A DNA stretch of 64,000 bases from an uncultured Amylibacter sp. (GTDB lineage Bacteria; Pseudomonadota; Alphaproteobacteria; Rhodobacterales; Rhodobacteraceae): positions 186,001-250,000 of the forward strand of contig CANMGS010000002.1 in NCBI GenBank assembly GCA_947497475.1, given 5' to 3'. The notes under the pieces were generated by a model. It did not search any database and was not told where the DNA came from. It saw only the letters and a program-made list of their open reading frames with translations. Positions 41,320-50,323 of the stretch are shown here, piece after piece. Within the stretch, counting starts at the first letter, position 1, and each line of letters begins with the position of its first letter. Made by a program: the position numbers and the translations under genes.

Positions 41320-42071
41320 TGACAAGCTGGCCCGAGGGTTATGATCGGGTCATCTTTGACTCCATAGACAGCACAAATTCAGAGGCGCGCAGACGGTTAG
41401 AAACCACTGCGGGCCCTTTGTGGATTTTGGCGCATGAGCAAACCGCAGGTATTGGTAGGAGAGGGCGTGCGTGGTCTACAAATTTTGGCAATTTTGCGGG
41501 CACTTTATTACAACCTTTGAACATTCCCTTAGATCAGGCAGCATTGCTTAGTTTTGTAACGTCACTTGCACTACGAGACGCTTTTATCGAAGTCGGCGTT
41601 CCAGAGACGGACTTAGGTTTGAAATGGCCCAACGATGTATTGTTAAAAGGCGGCAAGATTGCTGGTATCCTTTTAGAAACCGCAGGGGTAGGGCCAAGCC
41701 ATTTGTGTATTGGTATCGGCGTGAACCTTGCACATGCACCAAGTAGCAGAGCATTAGAAGTGACTGCAGTTCCCCCAAGATCACTAGCAGGGGATGCGCT
41801 TATAGATGTGACAGCAGAAAATTTCCTGACAGTTTTAGCCAAAGCATATGCTTATCGTGAACAACAGTTCCAACAGGGAGGTTTCGAAGCGATACGCCGT
41901 GATTGGATGTTAAACGCTGCCCGTCTTGGGGAAACAATCACAGCGCGCACCTTGAAAGAGGAAATCCAAGGTGTATTTGACACTGTGGACGAAACAGGCG
42001 CACTTGTACTACAAACGTCTAATGGCCCGCGGCCTATTACTGCGGCAGAAATATTTTTTGGTGAGTGTTAA
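41319..42071 (+). CDS. birA: Biotin-[acetyl-CoA-carboxylase] ligase
   Basis: This enzyme attaches biotin to carboxylase carrier domains. The 250-aa protein is the short form without the DNA-binding repressor domain. The biotinyl-AMP site GIGRRGRAW and KWPNDVLLKGGKIAG are intact. The gene overlaps nuoN by TAATG; the nuo-birA-coaX-rnj order is typical of Rhodobacterales. Confidence 0.94.
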   Translation: MTSWPEGYDRVIFDSIDSTNSEARRRLETTAGPLWILAHEQTAGIGRRGRAWSTNFGNFAGTLLQPLNIPLDQAALLSFVTSLALRDAFIEVGVPETDLGLKWPNDVLLKGGKIAGILLETAGVGPSHLCIGIGVNLAHAPSSRALEVTAVPPRSLAGDALIDVTAENFLTVLAKAYAYREQQFQQGGFEAIRRDWMLNAARLGETITARTLKEEIQGVFDTVDETGALVLQTSNGPRPITAAEIFFGEC

Positions 42072-42074
42072 GAC

Positions 42075-42863
42075 ATGCTATTAACGGTCGATGTTGGAAA
42101 TACGAATACGGTTTTTGCGATCCATGACGGAGATAAGTTTCTGACTGATCTCAGATGCGAGACTGTTCACCAGCGTACGGCAGATGAATATTACGTTTGG
42201 CTGATGAAATTACTGGAATTACAGGGATACGATATCACCATAGATCGCGTGATCATCTCATCTGTTGTTCCGCAAGTCGTGTTCAATTTACGCGTGTTGT
42301 CTGATCGCTATTTCAATTGCCGCCCAATTGTTGTGGGCAAGCCCGAATGTAAACTTGGTGTCGACGTCCGTGTAGATGAAGGCACATTGGTCGGGGCTGA
42401 CCGTTTGGTAAATACAGTTGGTGCATATGATCGTTATGGTGGGAACCTGATTGTTGTGGATTTCGGTACAGCCACGACATTTGACGTGGTGGATCATGAC
42501 GGGGCTTACATTGGTGGCGTGATTTCCCCAGGTGTGAACCTATCTATCAAAGCATTGCACGAAGCAGCGGCCGCATTGCCACATATTGACGTCACACAGC
42601 CCGATAAGGTGATTGGGACGAATACAGTGGCCTGTATGCAGACAGGTGTTTTCTGGGGCTATATAGGCTTGATAGAAGGTATTTGTGCCAAAATCCGTGC
42701 AGAGCATGGCAAAGATATGAAAGTTATTGGCACTGGCGGCCTTGCAACTTTATTTGAACGTGGCACGAAACTGTTCGATGCAATCGACAATGACTTGACG
42801 CTACATGGGCTTGTGTTAATCGAAGCTCAAAATCGAAGCTCAAAATCGGAGCACCTAACTTAA
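42075..42863 (+). CDS. coaX: Type III pantothenate kinase
   Basis: This enzyme catalyses the first step of coenzyme A synthesis. The 262-aa protein has the ASKHA phosphate loop VDVGNTNTVFA, the pantothenate site GADRLVNTVGA and the second phosphate motif VVDFGTATTFDVV. The last residues (EAQNRSSKSEHLT) are encoded by a 13-bp tandem duplication that moved the stop codon five bases, onto the rnj start. Confidence 0.94.
   Translation: MLLTVDVGNTNTVFAIHDGDKFLTDLRCETVHQRTADEYYVWLMKLLELQGYDITIDRVIISSVVPQVVFNLRVLSDRYFNCRPIVVGKPECKLGVDVRVDEGTLVGADRLVNTVGAYDRYGGNLIVVDFGTATTFDVVDHDGAYIGGVISPGVNLSIKALHEAAAALPHIDVTQPDKVIGTNTVACMQTGVFWGYIGLIEGICAKIRAEHGKDMKVIGTGGLATLFERGTKLFDAIDNDLTLHGLVLIEAQNRSSKSEHLT
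42819..42844 (+). repeat. 13-bp tandem duplication at the 3' end of coaX
   Basis: ATCGAAGCTCAAA occurs twice in direct succession (42819-42831 and 42832-42844), and a third partial unit, ATCG, follows. Thirteen is not a multiple of three, so removal of a unit would shift the frame and end coaX at the TAA at 42856-42858. Confidence 0.9.
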
Positions 42864-44533
42864 TGAGCAGCCAAAATAAATTGATCTTCTTGCCTCTTGG
42901 TGGAGCAGGAGAGATCGGCATGAATATGTATCTCTATGGCTATGGCCCAGAAGGTAAAGAACGTTTTATTCTTGTGGACCTTGGTGTGACTTTCCCAACG
43001 ATGGAAACGACACCTGGCGTTGACCTGATCATGGCAGACCCTGCTTATATCGAAGCGCGTGCTGATCGTCTGGATGCAATATTCATCACACACGCACATG
43101 AAGACCACATCGGCGCTTTGGGTATGTTGTACCCAAATTTGGCAGCTCCTGTTTACGCACGCCCGTTCACTGCGGCAGTGGCACGTGCAAAGATGGAAGA
43201 ACGCGGTCAAGATCCTTGGGTGGTTCAGGTGGTAGACAGTTACCCTGAACAAATCGAAGCAGGACCTTTCACAGTAAGCTATTTGCCATTGGCACACTCT
43301 ATTCCAGAAGCAGCAGGCCTTATCATTGATACCCCTGCGGGGCGTATTGTGCATACAGGCGATTTCAAGTTGGATTTAGATCCGATTGTGGGTGAACCAT
43401 ATGATCCAGCATTGTTTGCAGAGATTGCACAGGGTGGCATCAAAGCATTGGTTTGTGATAGCACCAATGTATTTTCCCCACACCGTGGTAAATCAGAATC
43501 TACATTAAGCGCAAACATTACAGAATTGATCGCCAGTGCCTCTGGTATGATGGTTGCAACAACTTTCGCCTCAAACGTGGCACGCTTGAAAACATTAGCG
43601 CAAGCGGGTGTTGATGCAGGCCGTTCTGTGTGTGTCTTAGGGCGTTCTATGCAACGTATGTTGGGATATGCCCACAGCACAGGCGTATTAGAAGATTTTC
43701 CGCCGACTGTTGAGTTGGAAGATATCGGCGACATTCCACGTGAAAACCTGATGTTGATTGTTACAGGATCACAAGGAGAGGGGCGCGCGGCGTCTGCTCA
43801 ACTGGCGCGTGGTAAATATCTCGGCATTTCGATGCGTGAAAATGATACGTTCCTTTTCTCGTCTAAGACTATTCCAGGCAACGAAGTTTCTGTTGGTCGC
43901 ATCATTAACAGTCTGTCTGCTATGGGTGTGACTGTAATTGATGATAGCGCTGGCAAATACCACGTATCGGGTCACGCAAACCGTCCTGATTTGGAAGAAA
44001 TCCACGATATCCTAAATCCGCAAATGTTAATTCCAATGCACGGTGAGTACCGCCATTTGAAGGAACATAAAGAATTGGGTCAAAGCAAAGGTATTGCTGG
44101 CATCATTGCCCCAAATGGCGCGATGGTTGATCTGACTGGGGATGAACCTGAAATTTTGGATCACATCGAAACCAGCCGTCTTTATATGGATGGAACTCGT
44201 CTTATTGGGGCTTTCGATGGTGTTGTTTTGGAACGCATTCGCATGGCAACGCGCGGCGCTGTGGCAATGTCTATTATCATCGAGGATAACGAAGTTATTG
44301 GTGTTTGGGCCGAGGCTATGGGATTGCCTGATACAATTGGAACAGGCCCAAGTTTGAATGAGGCTATTGAAGTGACTGTGGAACAGGAATTGATGTCTGC
44401 CAAAAAGAACCTGATCAAAAGCGATGACGAAGTTGAACGTCTTGTCAGCCGTCTTGTCAGCCGTGTGTGCAAAGATGCAGTCGGCAAAAAGCCTATTTCT
44501 CAGATTATGATCAATAGGCTTGTAGACGAATAA
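42863..44533 (+). CDS. rnj: Ribonuclease J
   Basis: A metallo-beta-lactamase/beta-CASP ribonuclease with 5'-to-3' exonuclease and endonuclease activity in RNA turnover and rRNA maturation. The 556-aa protein has the zinc motif THAHEDHIGAL, the later LPLAHSIPEAAG and HTGDFKLD motifs, and the beta-CASP HVSGHA. It is the last gene of the nuo transcript; a hairpin lies nine bases after the stop. Confidence 0.95.
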   Translation: MSSQNKLIFLPLGGAGEIGMNMYLYGYGPEGKERFILVDLGVTFPTMETTPGVDLIMADPAYIEARADRLDAIFITHAHEDHIGALGMLYPNLAAPVYARPFTAAVARAKMEERGQDPWVVQVVDSYPEQIEAGPFTVSYLPLAHSIPEAAGLIIDTPAGRIVHTGDFKLDLDPIVGEPYDPALFAEIAQGGIKALVCDSTNVFSPHRGKSESTLSANITELIASASGMMVATTFASNVARLKTLAQAGVDAGRSVCVLGRSMQRMLGYAHSTGVLEDFPPTVELEDIGDIPRENLMLIVTGSQGEGRAASAQLARGKYLGISMRENDTFLFSSKTIPGNEVSVGRIINSLSAMGVTVIDDSAGKYHVSGHANRPDLEEIHDILNPQMLIPMHGEYRHLKEHKELGQSKGIAGIIAPNGAMVDLTGDEPEILDHIETSRLYMDGTRLIGAFDGVVLERIRMATRGAVAMSIIIEDNEVIGVWAEAMGLPDTIGTGPSLNEAIEVTVEQELMSAKKNLIKSDDEVERLVSRLVSRVCKDAVGKKPISQIMINRLVDE

Positions 44534-44541
44534 AGAGCTAT

Positions 44542-44568
44542 GCTTAAAGCGTTTATTGCGCTTTAAGC
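44542..44568. terminator. Bidirectional hairpin between rnj and the DEAD-box gene
   Basis: GCTTAAAGCG (44542-44551) and CGCTTTAAGC (44559-44568) form a perfect 10-bp stem with a 7-base loop. The right arm includes the stop codon of the convergent helicase gene. It is placed to end both transcripts, although the T-runs are weak. Confidence 0.65.
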
Positions 44569-46050
44569 TGCTGTTTCATTATCATTATTTTCTGGTTTTG
44601 ACTCTGCTTCAACAACATCATCAGATTGCATTTCACCTGTGCGAATATTTCGCATGATGAATGCAGGAACGTGATCACCCATACCCACAACACGATTATC
44701 GCCACCTTTATTGCCGCGTGGTTGACGAGGCTTCTTGGCTTGCTTTTGCTTTTGCGGTTTTTCCTCAACTTGTGGAGCTGCTTCTGGCTCCACTGCTCTG
44801 GTGTCTTCTTTTGGTTTCTTAGACTTAACCTTCTTAGGTTTAGCCGTATCCCCTTTAGCATCATCGTCTTTTTTTGGTTTACGACGACGGTCTTTCAATT
44901 CCACTTCTGGTGCATCCATGCGTGGGATCGCATGTTTCACCAAACCTTCAATTTTATCGATGTGTTTTTCTTCGTGTGGCATGCACAACATAAATGCCCA
45001 ACCGCTACGCCCTGCGCGACCCGTACGGCCAATACGATGTACATAATCTTCAGAATGAATAGGAACGTCATAGTTGAAAACATGACTTACATTCGGAATG
45101 TCCAAACCACGTGCTGCAACATCTGATGCAACAAGCAACTTAATTTCATTTTCCTTGAAACCATTTAGCACTTCCATACGGTAACGCTGATCCAAATCAC
45201 CATGAATAGCACCTACAGAATGACCATGTTTCTTTAATGATTTCATAACGATATCAACATCAACCTTACGGTTACAGAAGATGATACCATTGGTCAGTTT
45301 TTCGCCTTCATCATCGATGATTTTACGCAATACAGTGCGTTTCATCTTGGCTTCCATCGAGCGATTAGGCGCTTTAAAAGCACAAAGTTTCTGCTCAATA
45401 TTCTCTGAAGTCGTCGCCTGACGTGCCACTTCAACACGCTCTGGGTTTTGCAAGAATTCTTGTGTGATCCGTGTAATCTCTGGCGCCATAGTGGCCGAGA
45501 AGAACAATGTCTGACGTGTAAATGGTGTCAGCTTAAAGATGCGTTCGATATCAGGGATGAACCCCATGTCCAACATACGGTCGGCCTCATCAACCACCAT
45601 AATCTCGATGCCTGTTAGCAATAGTTTACCACGTTCAAAATGATCTAATAAACGGCCTGGCGTAGCAATCAAAACATCTACACCACGGTCAATCAAACGA
45701 TCTTGGTCTTTAAACGATACGCCGCCAATCAATAGTGCCATATCCAATTTGCAATGCTTCGCATAAAGCTCAAAGTTTTCCGCAACCTGCGCAGCTAATT
45801 CACGTGTGGGTGCCAATACCAGCGAGCGTGGCATACGTGCGCGTGCACGACCACGCGCTAGTTTGCTGATCATAGGTAATGTGAAACTTGCTGTTTTACC
45901 TGTACCCGTTTGGGCAATTCCCAATACATCACGACCATCCATTGCGTGTGGAATAGCGGCGGCTTGAATTGGAGTAGGGGTTTCATAGCCGACTTCATTA
46001 ACGGCTTTTAGAACTTTGGGATTAAGACCCAGATCGGTAAATTTTGTCAT
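44563..46050 (-). CDS. DEAD-box ATP-dependent RNA helicase (RhlE-type)
   Basis: A 495-aa helicase with the full motif set: Q-motif TPTPIQAAAIP, AQTGTGKTASF, VDEADRMLD, SAT and HRIGRTGRAGRSG. The catalytic core ends near residue 370. A highly basic, low-complexity tail of about 120 residues, rich in Lys, Pro and Glu, follows and probably binds RNA. It is most like RhlE. The 5' leader holds three closely spaced hairpins, a common trait of cold-responsive helicase genes. Confidence 0.92.
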   Translation of the reverse strand: MTKFTDLGLNPKVLKAVNEVGYETPTPIQAAAIPHAMDGRDVLGIAQTGTGKTASFTLPMISKLARGRARARMPRSLVLAPTRELAAQVAENFELYAKHCKLDMALLIGGVSFKDQDRLIDRGVDVLIATPGRLLDHFERGKLLLTGIEIMVVDEADRMLDMGFIPDIERIFKLTPFTRQTLFFSATMAPEITRITQEFLQNPERVEVARQATTSENIEQKLCAFKAPNRSMEAKMKRTVLRKIIDDEGEKLTNGIIFCNRKVDVDIVMKSLKKHGHSVGAIHGDLDQRYRMEVLNGFKENEIKLLVASDVAARGLDIPNVSHVFNYDVPIHSEDYVHRIGRTGRAGRSGWAFMLCMPHEEKHIDKIEGLVKHAIPRMDAPEVELKDRRRKPKKDDDAKGDTAKPKKVKSKKPKEDTRAVEPEAAPQVEEKPQKQKQAKKPRQPRGNKGGDNRVVGMGDHVPAFIMRNIRTGEMQSDDVVEAESKPENNDNETAA

Positions 46051-46066
46051 ATAACTCGCGATGTTA

Positions 46067-46121
46067 GCGGCTTCAAAAAGTGCCGCAGATGTCAGCGCGG
46101 CCTGACAGCCGAAGTGCTGTC
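46067..46121 (-). promoter_or_regulatory. Structured 5' leader of the DEAD-box helicase gene
   Basis: Three stem-loops lie within 75 bases of the start codon: GCGGC/GCCGC (46067-46086), GTCAG/CTGAC (46091-46106) and GACAGC/GCTGTC (46104-46121). On the transcribed minus strand the last has a cUUCGg-type loop. The second and third share bases 46104-46106, so they cannot fully form together, which is compatible with switching. Confidence 0.5.
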
Positions 46122-46263
46122 GTTCATGTGAACTTTGGTCTAGCGGATTCTATGAATAAGTCAATCTAGCTATATTTTTTGCATCATTTGTGGTGTATTT
46201 ACGCCAATAAACTGGCTTTTTATTCAAGTTTCAGGGATAAGTTGATCAAAAAGGAGCAGCGTA

Positions 46264-46650
46264 ATGAAATCATTACTTTGGGATATTTGGCTCAGCTTTC
46301 GGTCTTTACCTAGTTGGGTACAGTTTTGGGTTGGATGCATTTTGGTGCCCGTAAACCTCTTCACTCTCATTTTTTGGCAACACCCCGACAGTGGCTTATT
46401 GATAGCAGCACTCGCAGTTGGCGGTATGCTTCCCAATATTGGCATTATGATTGCAGAACGTGGTTTCGCAAAATCGATGGCGATCCCACATCTGTTGCTT
46501 TGGATACCACTGCTTTTCATCATCGCACCCAAAATGGGTGTTCAAAGTGTATTTAGCACTTTCTTACTTGTGCTTTTTGTCGTCGATGCCATTTCTATTG
46601 TTTTTGACATTAACGATACGCGTGAGTGGTTAAAGCGCCCTAAACCATAA
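46264..46650 (+). CDS. Small integral membrane protein, unknown function
   Basis: A 128-aa protein with about four hydrophobic helices (VQFWVGCILVPVNLFTLIFW and others) and short polar ends. No family is recognised with confidence, though it looks like conserved roseobacter membrane proteins. A good ribosome-binding site, AAGGAG, precedes it. Its 3' end overlaps convergent prfC by 11 bases. Confidence 0.7.
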   Translation: MKSLLWDIWLSFRSLPSWVQFWVGCILVPVNLFTLIFWQHPDSGLLIAALAVGGMLPNIGIMIAERGFAKSMAIPHLLLWIPLLFIIAPKMGVQSVFSTFLLVLFVVDAISIVFDINDTREWLKRPKP

Positions 46651-48247
46651 TCTCTTTAGTGGCCGTCAGCTTCAAATCAGGGAAGTCGCGTTCCACACGG
46701 TCGATATCCCATTGTAATCGTGTCATATAAACAGGATCACCATCATGGTCGTTTGCCATATGACCTTTGTTTGTATTGATAAAGCTATCCACTGCCTGAT
46801 TTGGACCTGTTAGCCAACGCGCAGATGTAAATTGAGTTGGCTCAAACCGGACTGGAATGCCGTATTCCAGCTCAATACGAGACGCTAGAACTTCAAATTG
46901 CAATGCTCCAACAACACCAATGATCCAACCTGCACCGATCATAGGTTTGAACAGTTTAGCAGCACCTTCTTCGGCGAATTGTGTAAGCGCTTTATCCAGA
47001 TGTTTAGCTTTCATAGGATCCGTTGAACGGACAGATTGCAATAGCTCAGGCGCAAAGGACGGGATGCCAGCAAAACGTAATGCTTCACCTTCAGTCAAAG
47101 CATCGCCAATGCGCAATTGTCCGTGATTTGGGATGCCAATGATATCACCAGCCCATGCTTCTTCTGCAAGTTCACGATCAGCAGCAAGGAACAACATAGG
47201 GGATGCAATCGCCATAGGTTTCTTTGTACGTACATGCGTCAACTTCATACCGCGTTTAAAGTGACCCGAACACAAACGAACAAAGGCAATACGGTCGCGG
47301 TGTTTTGGGTCCATATTCGCTTGAACTTTAAATACAAAGCCACTGACCTTTTTTTCGTCAGGGGACACCTGGCGTTCGTTGGCTGGGCGAATTTGTGGCT
47401 TGGGACCAAAGTCGCCAATACCATCCATTAATTCTTGTACGCCAAAACTGTTAATAGCAGAGCCAAACCAAATAGGGGTCATAGTACCGTCAAGCAAAGC
47501 CTGTTGATCTAACGTTGGCAGTAATTCCTTTGCCATTTCGATTTCTTCTAGAAATTTCTCTAAAAGATCAGCAGGTACATGTTCCGCTAACTTGGGATCA
47601 TCCAATCCATTGATCTGAACAGATTCAGCAACCACGTTGCGATCTGCACGATCCATCAATTCCAAACGATCGTTCAGAATGTCATAACACCCCATAAATT
47701 CCTTACCAACACCAATTGGCCAGCTGGCAGGGGTCACATCAATTGCAAGGTTTTCTTGTATTTCATCAATGATATCAAATGTATCACGGCTTTCGCGATC
47801 CATCTTATTACAGAATGTCAGAATTGGCATATCGCGCAAACGACAAACCTCAAACAGTTTGCGTGTTTGGCTCTCGACACCTTTTGCACCATCAATCACC
47901 ATCACAGCGGCATCAACGGCCGTTAAAGTGCGGTATGTATCTTCTGAAAAGTCAGAGTGCCCAGGGGTGTCTACCAAGTTGAACCAATAGTCTTTGAATT
48001 CAAATGACATGGCTGATGCCGAAACCGAAATACCTCGATCCTTTTCCATTTGCATGAAGTCAGATCGAGTACGGCGCGCTTCGCCCTTAGCACGGACTTG
48101 GCCAGCCATTTGGATTGCGCCACCATATAATAGGAATTTCTCGGTCAGCGTCGTTTTGCCAGCATCAGGGTGACTGATGATAGCGAACGTGCGACGACGA
48201 TCGATTTCAGGGGGCAATACGGGTTGGTTCGAAGTGATATCTAACAT
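46640..48247 (-). CDS. prfC: Peptide chain release factor 3
   Basis: A translational GTPase that recycles RF1/RF2. The 535-aa protein shows G1 HPDAGKTTLTEK, G3 DTPGHSDFSED and G4 NKMDRES, in the order and length of RF3. I begin it at ATG 48247 (MLDITSNQ); an upstream in-frame TTG at 48283 would add 12 residues. Neither start has a strong ribosome-binding site. Confidence 0.94.
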   Translation of the reverse strand: MLDITSNQPVLPPEIDRRRTFAIISHPDAGKTTLTEKFLLYGGAIQMAGQVRAKGEARRTRSDFMQMEKDRGISVSASAMSFEFKDYWFNLVDTPGHSDFSEDTYRTLTAVDAAVMVIDGAKGVESQTRKLFEVCRLRDMPILTFCNKMDRESRDTFDIIDEIQENLAIDVTPASWPIGVGKEFMGCYDILNDRLELMDRADRNVVAESVQINGLDDPKLAEHVPADLLEKFLEEIEMAKELLPTLDQQALLDGTMTPIWFGSAINSFGVQELMDGIGDFGPKPQIRPANERQVSPDEKKVSGFVFKVQANMDPKHRDRIAFVRLCSGHFKRGMKLTHVRTKKPMAIASPMLFLAADRELAEEAWAGDIIGIPNHGQLRIGDALTEGEALRFAGIPSFAPELLQSVRSTDPMKAKHLDKALTQFAEEGAAKLFKPMIGAGWIIGVVGALQFEVLASRIELEYGIPVRFEPTQFTSARWLTGPNQAVDSFINTNKGHMANDHDGDPVYMTRLQWDIDRVERDFPDLKLTATKEIMV

Positions 48248-48320
48248 GCATTTGCGTATAGGTAAGGTTTTTACGAAGGGCAAGAAAGACCTGTCGTTTT
48301 CTGGGTTAAAGCACTGTAGT

Positions 48321-49142
48321 TTAGATGATGTTTAAACTCTTAAGTTCTTTAATCTTACCACGTGATATTGGGACATTCACACCATCAGACATTTTGAAAA
48401 AGGTTTTGCCGTCTGATTTTTCCACGCTGACGACTTCATCTAAGTTTACCCAATGCGAACGGTGCGTCTGGCAACCGTTGAACTCTGATAATGCATCTAC
48501 AGCATCTGCAAACCGCATATGGACCAATTGCATATCCTCATAGGTATATGTTTCCACGTAATGGTCGCGCATGTGCAAACGAACAAGGCGAGAGCCCATG
48601 TCAGCATTTAAACGGGCAAGGAATGGATTGTCAGTTCTGCTGCTTAAAAAGGGTGCGTTCTGGACTTGTTGTTGTACTGCCGCTGCTTCTAGCTCAAGGC
48701 GTTGTTCATTGAGTGCTTCTTCTGCTTGCATCCGTGGGCGGACATCAACCCATTGGATCAATATGACAATGGCAATGGTCGAACAAGAAACAATTGCAAA
48801 GATAAGTTCACTCGAAGGTATAGGTAAATTGCCATACACATGGGGAATGAGAAAGATCGCAAATGCTGAATAGGTGATGCTAAATACAGTTCCACCAATA
48901 GCACCTGCTTTTAAGAAAGACCAATCAGGCCAAATGTTAAAAGCGGTGTAAAAACAAAAGAGTGCGTAAAGAGTTGCAACTAGTAACATACCTCCCCAAA
49001 ACACAATCCGGAATCCAAAGGGATCAGCATCATATGTCCCAAGCGGGCCCGTTAAGGTGCAAATTAAAGAGGCCACAATCCAGCTGCTTAATGGGACTGG
49101 TGATCTCAATATTTGCCGTATGTCTAATAAAATATTTTTCAT
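48321..49142 (-). CDS. Membrane-anchored LytTR DNA-binding protein
   Basis: A 273-aa protein. Residues ~15-130 contain four hydrophobic helices, a short charged linker follows, and residues ~175-270 are a LytTR DNA-binding domain (VRLHMRDHYVETYTYEDM, then HRSHWVNLDEV and the end VPISRGKIKEL). There is no receiver domain, so it is a one-component membrane regulator. It is paralogous to the neighbouring LytTR gene. A perfect LytTR-type direct repeat lies just upstream of its start, suggesting autoregulation. Its ligand and targets are unknown. Confidence 0.85.
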   Translation of the reverse strand: MKNILLDIRQILRSPVPLSSWIVASLICTLTGPLGTYDADPFGFRIVFWGGMLLVATLYALFCFYTAFNIWPDWSFLKAGAIGGTVFSITYSAFAIFLIPHVYGNLPIPSSELIFAIVSCSTIAIVILIQWVDVRPRMQAEEALNEQRLELEAAAVQQQVQNAPFLSSRTDNPFLARLNADMGSRLVRLHMRDHYVETYTYEDMQLVHMRFADAVDALSEFNGCQTHRSHWVNLDEVVSVEKSDGKTFFKMSDGVNVPISRGKIKELKSLNII

Positions 49143-49156
49143 CTCAAAGTATGTAA

Positions 49157-49186
49157 TTCACGAAACAAAACGGGTATTTCACGAAA
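49157..49186 (-). promoter_or_regulatory. Candidate LytTR operator: 9-bp direct repeat with 12-bp spacer
   Basis: TTCACGAAA occurs at 49157-49165 and again at 49178-49186, identical, separated by 12 bases. That gives a 21-bp, two-turn period, which is the known geometry of LytTR-domain sites. It lies 15-44 bases upstream of the LytTR gene at 48321-49142. No matching pair is seen before the second LytTR gene. Confidence 0.65.
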
Positions 49187-49361
49187 AATGCGTTGATGAT
49201 AGCCCCTTTCAAGCGTTTGTGATAATAACCTTCTCCTTGCTGAAGGTTGGGCGCAGGTCTCGTTCAGTATTTATTAGATAGTTTAGTCAGTACCCTGCGC
49301 CGTTTGCATAAAAAATAGGTCTTAGTCTACTTAATTCAAGCCTTTGCGTGTAGCGAAGGGG

Positions 49362-50168
49362 TCACAAGATACCCAGCGTCCTAAGTTCTTTTTGTTTCAA
49401 TTTTGAAATTGGAACATGAAAATCATCTGACATTTTGAAAAAAATCTTCCCATCTGATTTCACGACTTCTTTCACTTCATCAAAGTTGATCCAATGAGAG
49501 CGATGAACTTTCTTGCCATTAAAATCTGATAAGGCGTCTACGGCGTCTTGGAAACGCATGTGAATAAGTTGGGTTCCTTGATCGCTAAACACTTCGACAT
49601 AATGATCACGCATATAAAGACGAATAATACGCATACCTAAATCAGTATTAAGGCGCGATAAAAGAGCATTATTTAACCTAGAAGCTGGTTGTGCTTGTTT
49701 CGCCACCGCTTCTTTTGCTTCTTGTAAAACGGCTAACCGCTCTTCGTTGCGTTTTTCATTTGGTCGGATGTGCAACCAATAGATTGCTGCGGATATAGGA
49801 AAGGCTATTGCGGCAACAACAAGATAGATCAGAGCTAGTGATGTGGAATGCTTTCCATAAGGCGTAAAACTCACCGCAATATCGACAGCGTTTGCATACG
49901 TGAGGGTGAAAAAGGATAAAGCAATTCCTTTTGCAAAGAATGGGCGCAACTTTGGGAATGTATGAAACATTGTATGTAAACAAAGTAAGGCATATGCGAT
50001 GCCAACAGATATGACCGTACCCCAGAATATAGCCCGCATATATGTTGGAGTGATCATATCAGTTTCAAAAGGCCCAGTCAAAACACAGACCACTGTCGAA
50101 GCTAACCATGCAACGATAGTAATTGGAGATTTGAGCTTATTCGTTATCTCTGTAAAAACTATATGCAT
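49362..50168 (-). CDS. Membrane-anchored LytTR DNA-binding protein (paralogue)
   Basis: A 268-aa protein when started at ATG 50168 (MHIVFTEI), which aligns end to end with the neighbouring paralogue; a longer reading from 50279 adds an unrelated 37 residues. It has four N-terminal helices, a Glu/Ala-rich linker that may be a coiled coil, then a LytTR domain (IRLYMRDHYVEVFSDQG, HRSHWINFDEV, VPISKLKQKEL). The DNA-binding halves of the two proteins are much closer than the membrane halves, suggesting shared sites but different signals. Confidence 0.83.
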   Translation of the reverse strand: MHIVFTEITNKLKSPITIVAWLASTVVCVLTGPFETDMITPTYMRAIFWGTVISVGIAYALLCLHTMFHTFPKLRPFFAKGIALSFFTLTYANAVDIAVSFTPYGKHSTSLALIYLVVAAIAFPISAAIYWLHIRPNEKRNEERLAVLQEAKEAVAKQAQPASRLNNALLSRLNTDLGMRIIRLYMRDHYVEVFSDQGTQLIHMRFQDAVDALSDFNGKKVHRSHWINFDEVKEVVKSDGKIFFKMSDDFHVPISKLKQKELRTLGIL

Positions 50169-50323
50169 TTTATACAGCAGCCCTGCGATGTTAAGATTAT
50201 GTAACCCTATGGGATAATTGTTCTTTATACAATCTTTTCGACATTGCTTTGTGGGGACATAATCCGCTCTTTTTAACAATTTTGTTCTTCGCTAATGTGA
50301 AGGGAAAATAAGGAATCGCGATT

